Source: Bagarius yarrelli
Taxonomy: Eukaryota; Chordata; Actinopteri; Siluriformes; Sisoridae
Length of the DNA stretch: 64,000 bases
Direction of reading: 5' to 3'
NCBI GenBank assembly: GCA_005784505.1
Contig: VCAZ01000125.1
Span: 953,001 to 1,017,000, forward strand
Part shown: positions 32,901 through 44,900 of the stretch, piece after piece
How the letters are laid out: every line of letters begins with the position of its first letter
How positions within the stretch are numbered: position 1 is the first letter of the stretch
Program-made: the position numbers and the translations under genes
Notes under the pieces: generated by a model
Databases searched by the model: none
What the model was told of the DNA's origin: nothing
What the model saw: only the letters and a program-made list of their open reading frames with translations

Positions 32901-35900
32901 AATGAAGCCACAGGACAGTAAAATATAAGCAGCTACGCCCTTTCTCCTGTTTTCACAAGCCAGTTGTGCTGTGAAAGCTCTGACATGTCTGTTTTTTTAT
33001 TTTGCCTTTGTGAAACTTCTTGCTGTCTGCCTACGAAGGCTACTAGAAGTCTTAAACATACTTGCTAACGATTGGTATAATAGTAACTGGGAAGTGGTAG
33101 CGCATTGGTTAAGGTCTGCTAATTGAAAGATCTGAGACCAATACCTAGCACTACCAAGTTGTCACTGCTGGACCCCCTGAGCAAGGCCCTTAACCCCCGG
33201 TTGCTCAGTTGTATAAATGAGATAAATGTAAGTTGCTCTGGATAAGGACGTCTACCAAATGGTGTAAATGTAATTAGCTCTCCGGTTGCATGGCCTTTAA
33301 CATGGCTGTGTGGCTTAAGAGGTTGTCTTGGTAATGCCACATAAAGTTATAAGCTACTATTTAACCAATTTTCTTTTACCTTTAACATGTATAGCTGAAT
33401 GGTTGTTTTTATGAATTTAAGCACATATAGCAAACAATACCTCAGCCTGTTATCTTACGCCACAAAACAACAGTGTGCACAGTGCAGAGTCATGTTTGGT
33501 TTACTCTCGATTGCCACCTTGAACAAGTAATCCATTTGACCTTGATGTTGACCGAAGCTTTGTGTTTCACAGCTCCGGGAACTTTATGTCCATTAGAGTA
33601 TGAATGTTTTGGCTGACAGAAAGTTGCTAAAGTAACTGAGTGTTTTCAATCACAGCTTCCTGTTATTTTATCTTTAATGGAATATTATTACTTAGAATTC
33701 AGTTTATTAGGTTTTTTAATGACCTTTTTTTAATGTCCTGGCTGGACATCCAATATTGATCTTTTGTTTGGTTTGTACTGTAGGCATCTGTAAACTGGTA
33801 CATAAATCTGTTCTGGCGTCTGGCGCATTTAGCATTTTGTATTAATTCCTTCATGTCTAGTTGGTGCCTGGCCCAGTTCTGTCATCGGATCAGTGTTTGT
33901 GCTTTCTGGATGAGACATGGCTATCTGATCGAAATCAATATTAATTGTTTACAGATCCTTGTCTGTGCTTCATATCAGTAGTAGCTTGTTAAAAGACTTG
34001 GCGGGACTACCAGTTAACACTAGTTCCTCGGTTTTCTTTACTTCTACAGTTCTTCGGTTTTTCTTTACTTATCTTTATGAAGAAAATCTGACTTGGCTGC
34101 CTGCTCTCAGGGTTAGGTGACTATTACATGAAAAAAAACCCTCTATCAGCCAGACAAGATTATTTTTTTTCTCCTTAAAGCCTACCTTTTACTTTTCCTT
34201 TTTTTTTAGTATTTACATAAATAACTTAAGATCATCCCATGTCCCTGTAACATACTCCTATTAATAAGTAAACACGGCCAAAAATAGTTTTTGTGATGGG
34301 TGCTATCTGTTCACACTTCAGGCAAATGTGGCTCAATGTGATCCGAAATCTTTGGCCACATTTGACCTATTTTTCTCCTGACGCTGTAAAGAGCAAAAAC
34401 CACACGGAATCTAATCTTCTTAATTCCAATTTGAGCCACTTCCATATGTGGTAGTAAATCCGACACAGGTCAGATGTTTTTCAGTGCGACTGCAGTGTAA
34501 ACGGGTATGTTCGGAATTCATGTGACTTTTACTTTAGTTTTGATCATGCCTGATGATTCTGCACTGGCACGTAACTACAAACGGTTGAAGTTGGCTGAAA
34601 GGCGTTCACTTGACGGTCCCACCTCTCCAGACTCCGGCTTGGCATTTACACACTAAGAAAGCAGCCACTTTGCCCATTTTTTCTTATCCTCTTCCTCCTT
34701 AATGGCCGCTCATTAATTCGCTGTCGTCCGCTGCATTTTGATATTTATCTTTAAAATTTATTTTAGGATGTTATTAGTTCACAAGTCAGGTTTTTTGCCA
34801 TTCTGGATTTTGACTTTCGCTTGCACAGTGACTCTAAATTTTCTTGTACAGTGACTCAAACACCTCTTAAAATGCTTGCTGAAGATGCGAAAAACACAAG
34901 ATAAATGACCCAAGCCTTTATTTTTTTTTACTGGACAAAAGTTTTAAACGTGATAAACCCAACCCAACCCAAGGTCATATTTATTATTTTAAGGTGCAAA
35001 AATTGTGAACAGAAAATTCGGACTCAGTGTGCAAAGCCCCAAGGTGTAATCGAACCTGAGTTGCCCAGAATGCAACAGTGCCACGTTTCTGCCGGTGCAC
35101 TAACCTCACTAGGTTTTTTTTCTTTCTTGATAACCCTGAGCCTTTATATGCAGTTTATTTACATTTGCATCATTTTGCAGACGTTCAATGTACAAAAGTG
35201 CTTTGAGTCTTATTATTAAACAGCTCAGTGTAACATTGTGTAACAACAATGTGTAACAACCCACAAAAAAAGATCAACATAGCAATGTTTTTTTTTTTTT
35301 AGCCAGTAGAGGGTTCACAGCTTGTCAATGTTTTCCCATGTCATCAGCTAAGTTAAACACATACTGGTTGCTTTACTTCACTTCTTAAACGAGTGATTTC
35401 TAGAAATTGTGGCACAGTTCCAGTGAAACAGAAATCACTACAGTACTGTGCTGTACATGACAGCATTTACAAACCGTGTTTCATGTTACACTGCAACTGT
35501 GAAAACAAAATTAATTTTGTCACCTAAATCTGTATGTGAATATGTCATTACTGTAGCTCATCACAAATATTTGTGACATCACTGTGTCTAACCAATGAAC
35601 TTGCATGTTGTGGTATATTTATAGAAATTTGTCCTAGTTTAACGACCGTTACTTACCTGTAGGTTTCTGAGGTCATCAGCAGCATCCGGCAGGCCTCCAA
35701 GAGCACACTTAAAGAGGAATGCAGACCCAAGCAGGAGGCTGATGAGTCCTTTTACAACTCTCAAAAGTTTGAGGTGCTTTACTGTGGAAAGGTGGCCGTG
35801 AACCACAAAAAAGCCCCCTCCACCCTGATTGACGACTGCATCGACCTGTTTCGGCAGCACGAGTCAGAGCGCAGGCGTCTACGCCTCCTGAATGGTCAAC

Positions 35901-38900
35901 GCCCGGTTGAGACCCCGCTGGTGCTTACCGTGGGAGATGACCCTCTCAGCGCATCCCTGACTGAGGTTGCTGCCCCGGTGATCAATGAGAAAGCAGGAAA
36001 TATGCGCAGTGCTTTCCCCGAGTGCATTCAGGAAGACTCTGGGTTTGAGCAGCAGGAGTTCCGTACTCGCTGCAACAGCTTGGCAGCCAAAGTGCCAACT
36101 GGAGCCAAAGTGCCAACACGTAGGAGACATGCCAGTGCTCCAAACAATGTTCAGCCCTCTGATGCAGACAAGAACCGCACCATGTTGTTTCAGGTATGGC
36201 TGCACACCAAAACATTAAATTGACGCTGTTTAGCAGGCACTTGTGACATATGCCATTTTATACATTAAGCATTAAAGGATTTAATTGCTCAAGGGTCCAG
36301 CAGTGGACGCTTAGTGTTTCTGAGATTTCAACTAATGACTGTCTGATCAGTACCACAGTTCCTACAGACACACCTTTCATGGGAACTTCATTTTGGAAAT
36401 ATTGGAAATATTCCAAGTTTAAATCTTAACAGATATTTGTGCTTATCTATTTTAATTATTTAGAAATTTTTATTTATATAAACCAGAACTAAAAGTATAG
36501 AAAACTAATCCACATTTAAAAAAAAAAAATTTACTTCCTAGAACCTGGAAAAAGCTTTTAATAAACTACTTTATTAGTACAATGTTGTACAAACAACAAA
36601 AGAAATGTTTACATTTTCCTTTTTTTAATGTTTAATTAGCTTATTAAAGCCCGTGCGTGTTTTTAGCGCCAATTGGCAATTTAGTTAATTGCTTAAAAAG
36701 ACAACACCAAAAGAGGAAAACAAGGCACAATTAAATGAAACACGAAACTTTAATTATTATAATAAATATCGCATATGATCAATTAAATTTGACTTTTGCT
36801 GCTGATCTGTAATGTGATGTGATTGTCGCTTGTGCTTTATCCTCAGCTTCGTCAACTCCCAGCAGCGCAACTGTTCATGTTCGTGCATTGATGAGAGACA
36901 AAATTTGAAGATAGATGCCATTTCACTTTTACAGTACATAACAACTTCCGAGTAGACTGACTTGAATGAACGTTTACATTAAGCAGAATATAAACAATTT
37001 TTTTGTTATTCTGAACTAAACGGCACAGCGAGCGCGCTCATTACACACGAGCACAATTTCCCGAAATACACCACCCACAATGCATTTAACCCTAGACTAC
37101 AAGATGCGACTATAGTAGTCATAAAGTAATAACGCTTAATTAGCTTTTCCCGCAACACTGTTATGCGCAGCTGCCTTTAGTTATTTACTTACTTTAAGTA
37201 AATATTTAAGAAAAAAATAAAACTTGTAAAAAAGTGTAGGGGTCCGTGGGCAAGTGACCTTTAACACCAGTATCACTGTTAGCACCGACTATTGCAGCAA
37301 GACTGTTATGCAATTTTGAATATTCCTAGTTTATTCCCTTTATTTTCCTATTACTTCCCATGTATTTCTGTTAATTCCTATGCAAAGCCTTGAAAAGTCC
37401 CAGTATTTTGCAACTTTTTAAGGTGTATGAGTCTGTTTGTACATCTGTCCTTTAGTATGTAAGCCTTTAATGCCTATCTTAAGTATAAAACTGAACTTCC
37501 TGTTGCTTTGGTTCCTAATGCCATCACTCTAAAGAGTCACATTTTATAAAATCTCTCCTTTATTTTATCTAATATAGAAAAAAAAAGCCTCTGTATAATA
37601 TTATACAATGAATATAGATATAAATAAGTAATTGCAACAGTGCGAGCAAAACAGTCACCGAACTGACCTGTAGCTGCCACCCAAAGGTAAACATTTACCG
37701 TCCCTTAGAAATCAGCGCAACAGAATCATTTGCATATGCTACGCGACCTTGCTGATTTGTGTGTTTGTGTGTTTATTGTCACCAAAAACAAGTTTGAGAT
37801 CAGCAAGCAAAGATTAGCAAGCTGCTGTGTTTATATTTCCTTGTCTGAATTTTGAAGGAAAGGTTACTGTTTTTGTGCTTTCAGGTGGGACGGTTTGAGG
37901 TGAATCTTATTAGCCCTGACACCAAGACAGTAGTGCTGGAGAAGAATTTTAAAGATATATCGTTTTGCTCCCAGGTTTGTAGCTTGCTATTTTACCCCTC
38001 TTACCCCTACGATCTTTTACCCAGCTCAGTTTTAAGACAGTTTCGTAACGTATGGTTTTCCCCAATACAGTAAATCACACTAGAAGTTAATAGTAGGGAT
38101 GGAGTTATATCTTTTTTTAAAGAACGAGTATGATTACCGATATTTTTTTCTGGTTTTTGCGGTTACCAATACTTTTTTTGGGATGTGGGATTATTTGTAT
38201 GGCTCTCGGGTCACAGAATCTCTTGCTATTTTCCCTTGTCCTGCAAGGGTTTGCTGCAGGGTCGGTTGCTGAGTACTAACGCTACTTCTAGCGCCAAATT
38301 CACCGTGCTCACTTTAATGGTGCTTTAATTCCAGATGTTTATCAGATTACTCGTATTTCAAGTATTAATTTTTGTTTCTCTTAAAATTTTTGCAGAAAAA
38401 AGTTTGCAGTCTTCCATGTGTGGGTTCTTATCATTGGTTTTAAAGTATTTACACAACACTGAGCCAGACATTCTTTTAATCTTTGTGCAATAAAAATATT
38501 GGCAATGACATTTTCATTGCACAAAGATTAAAAGAATGTCTTTGGTATCTTCAGTGTTTTTCAAGGACGAGTACATGACCTCAGTATTGTTATCGATGCA
38601 TCCCTAGTTAATAGTGGCTCGAAGCTGCAGGAATAGTTGTTCTTGCACGAATTGTGACCTGTGAAAATCTTGAATAATGTTTTTATAGGAAATAATGATA
38701 GAAATAATAAATATTTTCTTCATAGTAATGCTTTTTTATAATTTTTTTGACATGCACAGGGAGTAAAGCAGACCGACCACTTTGGGTTCATCTGTCGTGA
38801 TGTGTCAGAGTCGGGGCCCAGCCAGTACATGTGCTACGTGTTTCAGTGCGCTACTGAGTCTTTGGTAAGCAGCTCAGTTTTTTAAACCTGCCTATGCCCA

Positions 38901-41900
38901 ACACACACATGCACAGATGCGACTCCCCCACACACAAACACCAGTGATTAATTATTTACTAAACAGAAAACAATAATGTGTGATTTTTATTTTTTTGTTT
39001 AGAGTTAAATCTGATTTGATTTGTAATGATATTGTCTGCCTGCAACAAAAACACAAAGAAAAAGGCCTTAATTTCTATCGCTAAGGTAGTAGATAATTAT
39101 TCAGTAGGCACAACTTGCACATCAAACAACAAACTATAAGGTCAAGGCTGTGCGGATACATGATCATTTGTTTGTGGTTCAATCCCAAACTTACCACAAA
39201 GCTCTAAGCACACAACTGGCTAGAATGTTTTGTGTTATACAAGTAGTAGTTGAACCGGTGTTTTGTTGTGTTTGATGTGAAAGATTTCAAGTGGTATAAG
39301 CTTTGACTTTAACCCCCTACCCACCTTTTTAGATGAATTGGAACACTAGTTGTGCGCCATCTTTAATCAATTCCGATGTTTGCATACTTTGATCGTACAG
39401 TGTACCTTTACAACTAAAAGCTGCTTTCACAAAACATATATTACCAAGTTGGACTGGGCCGATGACCAATATCATATCAATTTGCGACAAACTTGTCTAA
39501 AAAGATGTTCAATTCTGGACTTTATTACCTGTTAACGTTCCACCGTTCTTCTGGTGGAACACTGCGTTTTATGAGTGAAATCTTTAAGTCATACAGCACT
39601 CATAATGGAAAAAAATAAAATAAACATGTTACATATTTTTGAAAAAACGAGATTGTTTTGGTGGAATGATCCATTTTAAGATACTGTAAACACCGGATAC
39701 AGTGTCTTTGTCAGACAGTCAATTGTAAAAATCTCCTCTGTAAAGCCATTGATCCATAAAATTCTAACAAAATAATATGGTTATTCGACACACAGGATAC
39801 AAACAATCAATCCCAGTAAAATATGTAGTCCCAACACATTTATATGTCGATAAACATACACAAATGTAACAGGAGCTGAGCCCAGAATGTGAGTCTGAAT
39901 CGTGACATCTGAGGCACAAAACAAACAAAATAGCTGCTGCAATTGACTCATGCCTTTTCAAATATGACGTCTGGACACTGTTTTCACTGGATAGTGTTTT
40001 ATTACACCAAACAGACAACTTTTAGCACAGATGGTAATATTGTCTTGTGTTTATTTTAGCAAGTTGGGTTAATTTTTTAAAGCCAACTGTTTAATCTGTT
40101 TTTAATAATAAACTATATTTTAAAATATATTTAACCCATCATTTTTTGTGGCTCTATTTATTGCTGTGATATTCTTTTAAAGCTGGCAGCATTAACAACT
40201 TATATATCGAAATGTATGTCGTTATCGAGCTAAGATGATATTACATCTAGTGGTGTCTAGTTATAGCATGATTATTATATATCTAGTGGTGTCTTGTTAT
40301 AATGTGATGATTAGCATCATTATATGTAGTTTTGGACTAACGAAACGGGAATGTCGAACATCGATCTGCACTTTTTCATATATTCCAAATTTCTCTTTCT
40401 ATCTCTCTTTCTATTTGCATAAAATTTGCATAAAACATCTAACTGAAAACCTAGTAAACAACAGTTACATGTGCTGCAGGTGGCATTGAATTGTTGTTAA
40501 AGCGAGAAGTTTGTCTTCCTCTCAGGTGGACGAGGTGATGCTGACACTAAAGCAGGCCTTTAGTACAGCAGCAGCACTGCAGAGCTCCAAAACCCAAATC
40601 AAGCTATGTGAGGCATGTCCAATGCATGACCTGCATAAGCTGTGCGAGCGGATCGAAGGTACAGCCAACACGTCCTTCATGCACACGCATCCAAACACAC
40701 CCACGAGGGTGCACATACTAAATAAACCTGTTTGTTTATTTCAAAACAGGACTGTACCCTCCGAGAGCAAAGCTAGCCATTCAGAAGTACCTGTCCCTGC
40801 TGAGTGATAATGAGCAAGCTGATATTTTTGAGCGTGTGCAGGTAATCACATGAAGCTAAATGCTAATCTGTGAAATGGAAAGCTTCTTCTCATGGACTTA
40901 TATTGTGCAGAAAATGAAACCAAGTTCTGATCAGGAGGAGAACGAGCTGGTTATACTTCACCTCAGGCAGCAGTGTGAGACCAAGCAGAAGACACACGTG
41001 CATATTGGAGAGGCTCCTCAGGTACGACACACAATCCACCATGTACATCATATTTATACTGAGGAACATCTTATGATGTGTCCTGCATCTAATTGGATAA
41101 TTTTTTTTTTCTAACCTGAAGAGATCTGATAATATTGCCGTTTTTTAGGAATAACTAATTTATGCCTCCTTTTTAATAAACATTAAAGCATTTCCATTTC
41201 TGGCGTTTCCATTTATTTTATTTATCCAAGTGAAGGTTTTTGAGGGTTAAGAGCCTTGCCCAGGGGCCCAACAGTGGCAACATGGTGATGCTGGTCATTG
41301 AACCTACCCTAGTTTGGTGAGCAGGCCAAGGTCTTAACCTCTGAGCCACCACTTCAGTCAGGAGGCAGCGTGTATTTCGTGTGGTTTCTACCCACAGGTT
41401 CACACTTCATTGGGTCTTAGCTTCTGTCTCTATTCAGAAGCCTGTTTGGATTTATAGAATCAGGCACTCAAGTGTACAGCAATTATTAAAACTGTGTGTT
41501 ATGTCTGTTGCAAGTACCCAGCCATCGGTCTGTTTGTGTGTTGTAGAACGCAGTTGGCTCTGAGAGCTCAAATGCAGCTGGACGCAACAAGCTTGACGTC
41601 CTAAAGAATAAGGCACGCAGCTCGCTCACTAGCTCCCTGGAGAACATCTTTTCACGGGTATGTGTGCATGTGATTTCAGCCAAACCATCAGCCCATAAAA
41701 CAGAACATTTAACTGTGTGTGTGTGTCTGAGCAGCTGATTGTATGTTTCTGTGCATGAGTGCATTTGGGGATTTATGCTTATTTTTAACTTACCATTTTA
41801 CCTTATTTTCCATGTTATCATTTATCAAGTCTATAGACAAGCGGAAACTCAGTTTACTCCGTCTCTCTGTCTCTCTCTCTTATTCACACACTCTCGCTCT

Positions 41901-44900
41901 CTTTCAGGGAAACCGGATGCGCATGCGTATAGGAAGCATAGGCAGCTTTGACCGGGTAAGTATTCACTCTAAACTCTGCTCCCCCTCTTATCATCGTTGG
42001 TGAATTCCAGGAGCTCGTAGATTCACACTAATAAACTGAAATTACACATGCACTCCTACTGAGCAGATCACACAGTTTCTGGTTTCGCTGTTGACTGAAG
42101 GCTCTCTGTGACGTGTCTACTTTTTCTGTCAGCCCCTCAAAAAATAATACAAAAAAACTAAGGCTTGTGCTAAGATGGCTAAATTCCTTCCCCAGAGCCA
42201 GAAACTTTGTTTCACTTGAATGTGGAATGTGAAGTGTGTGTAAGTATGATGATGTTCCTACTTGCTGTGGTTTGCTGATTTTTGTTCCAGGCGAACCATA
42301 ACATGTCTCAGTGAAAGCATATCTTTACTTTATCTTACAGATGTCAGATATGCTGCTTAACTACCCTGCCACACAGTGTGTCTCGCTTGCCACGCCTAAA
42401 AGTGTGGGTGGTGTGTGTGTCAATAACTTATCTACATGTCTCCCAAGTCATGGGCTTTTTTCATGAGAGCTGAGCCCATCAGAGAGCTTAGTATCCACAT
42501 GCTTTTTTTAAAAAAATTTCCAGATGCAATGTTTATAAAAAGATCATAAATTATTAAGGACACACTGAAGCCTTTCTGTTTGCTCGTTCTGTTGCTGTTT
42601 AAGCAAACTCCACTTTTGGTACTATCTCTGCTTAAAGGCTTTGCTAACAAAGCTGTAGTTTGTTTTCTTGTGTCATGTAGATTAACAATGTTTTCCCTAA
42701 ATGCGGCCTCGGCACTGGCAGACTAGCTGGGAATTAAAAGGCAGGGGAAGGGTCGACTTACAGAAATAGACCAGTGGAGAGTGTCGTGCAGCCGTTGCTG
42801 ATTTCCTGGCTCAGCTAAATACTGTGTAACGGGCAGCACCAGGTTAGGGCCCAGAGTGTAAGGACAGGAAACAGAGCAAGGAAGTTGGTCAGAATGAGTC
42901 TTTCCTATAACCAGGGTAGTAAACACGGCCTGATCATATGCATGTGTGATGTTAATAGTCACAGGACACAGGTTATTAGCATACAATAGAGCCGAGAGCA
43001 TGTGTGCAGTCACGCTGGTTCCCACTTCAGAGTGGGATTAAGGTCTGGGATACACACACTGAAGAGTCGAGAGATGCCTGTGGGTGAGTGGGTACTGTGC
43101 ATGTAGGTGCATCTGGAATTCAGTGTGTTTGTAGGTTTGCTTCTGAAATTGTTGGTATTTCAGAGGCCCTTTTTTAAAAGTTATATTTTTGGGAATTTTG
43201 CCTTTATTAAAACAAATATGAAATAGGGGCGAGAGAGGGAGAGAGAGGGGGAGGGAGGGAGGGGGAGAGAGGGGGGGGAGGGGGGGAGGGAGGGAGAGAG
43301 GGGAGGGGAGGAGGGGAGGGGAGGGAGGGAGGGGGGAGGGGGGGGAGGAGGGAGGAGAGAAGGGGGGGAGGAGGGAGGGAGAGAGGGGGTAGGGGGAGAT
43401 AGGGAGGGGGGATAGGAGAGAGAGGGGGGGAGGGAGGGAGAGGGAGAGAGAGGGGAGGGGAGGGAGAGGGAGAGAGGGGGGGGGGAGAGGGGAGAGAGAG
43501 GGGAAGGGGGGAAGGGGAGAGAGAGGGAGGGGGGGGGGGACCGGAAAGGACCCGGGCCGGAATCGAACCCAGGCTATCAGAGCACAATAGCGCATGTGGG
43601 TGCCAGTGTTGTCCCCAGAGGCACTTTTTATTGGATTTTTTTTATAGGGCTGTGTAACAATATACAGCTAACTATCACAATATTTTATCCTCTAGTGTCG
43701 ACATGTGCGTATGTATTTCAAAAATATTGAATAGCTAATAGTGCTTATTGTAGTTTTGTCAAATTGTTTTTCTCATTTGTAGTTATAAATCTGTCATGCT
43801 GTGCCTGCTTTTAGCACAAACTATGTGCATTTTTATAAACGTGTCATTAAGCTGTCTGTTTAATCTCTGGCCATGCAGCAAGACGAGTCTCCTGGTGATT
43901 CTCCTCCAGGGACCCCACCTGCCACTGTGGAGGAGGACCCAGACGCCCCATTATTTCGACGCAGAGCACACACCTTCAGCCACCCTCCAATCAAGAAGAG
44001 AATCTCTTTTACCGAGCTCCCAACACAGAACAAGGTTCCTTTGCAAAGACAACAGTCTCTTGCTCCAGAGCTGCTGCAGAGCAGGTAACACATCACTTCC
44101 CATCTCACATGACCAGCTCATCGTTGTGTTTATCACAAGGCTAGTCAGCACTTGTGGGATCTTATTGGCCTGGCATTTTTGAAATAGACCACTGTGTGAT
44201 GTCACTTTTTTTGTATAAGACTTTAGATTTTTGTTAATTTGTAGTGGTGAAAATTGTACAAGGTTTGAGAAAGGATGTCTGTTGGTACAACACAAATGCT
44301 ATGGCTCCAAGATCATTTCCTTGTTTTAAATGAGGAATCAGTTGACGAATCAGAATAATAAACTGTTTTTGTCTTTAGCGTGCATGCTAACACTGGTAAT
44401 AAAAAAAAAAAAAGCATGTTGCTGTGTGATGATAAATTTAATACTAATTCAGATTATTGATCAAATAACTGACACAAATGTTTTATTTTAAACTCTAAAT
44501 ACCTTATTGATCTGAACTAAATCTAGATCTAAACATCCAGAGGGAACTATATATTAATATAGTGGACATTTAGGCATGTTAAGAAATCTACCTTTATTTT
44601 CTAATATGAGTTTCTAAATGAATATTAAAAAGAATAACTTTTTTTTTTAATTAAATATTTGCCGGAACCTTTTAATTGCTCATTTGAGGAAGTGAGTCAT
44701 GATCTGTCCCTAACTTTTTGCCAAAGCAGTGTTCTTGTCTGCCTGTAATCTCTCTTTAGCCCAGTGCGTGTGCCAAGAAAACGCAGTGTATCTGAGGGCG
44801 AGTCCTCCTTCAACCTTACCTCCTCCTTCTCCACTCCCACTTTCCTGAAAAGTTTTTACCTGGGCTCCTTCAGCTCACTGGCCTCCCTGCCGGACAGCCC

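Larger units (their letters stand above)
27330..35662 (+). other. tbc1d4 intron 1 (8.3 kb)
   Basis: The largest intron of the gene. It holds SINE copies at 28250 and 33089, a hAT-like terminus at 29740-29825 (ATTCCCATCCCTAAC), a TCTG tetranucleotide run at about 31549-31573 and one reverse-strand exon candidate at 30715-30835. The rest is AT-rich DNA with accidental open frames. Confidence 0.8.

Noticed and set aside
43038..43595. - strand Pro/Leu/Ser-rich frames of 185 and 126 codons
   Set aside because: They translate the CT tract of a SINE; open in overlapping phases.
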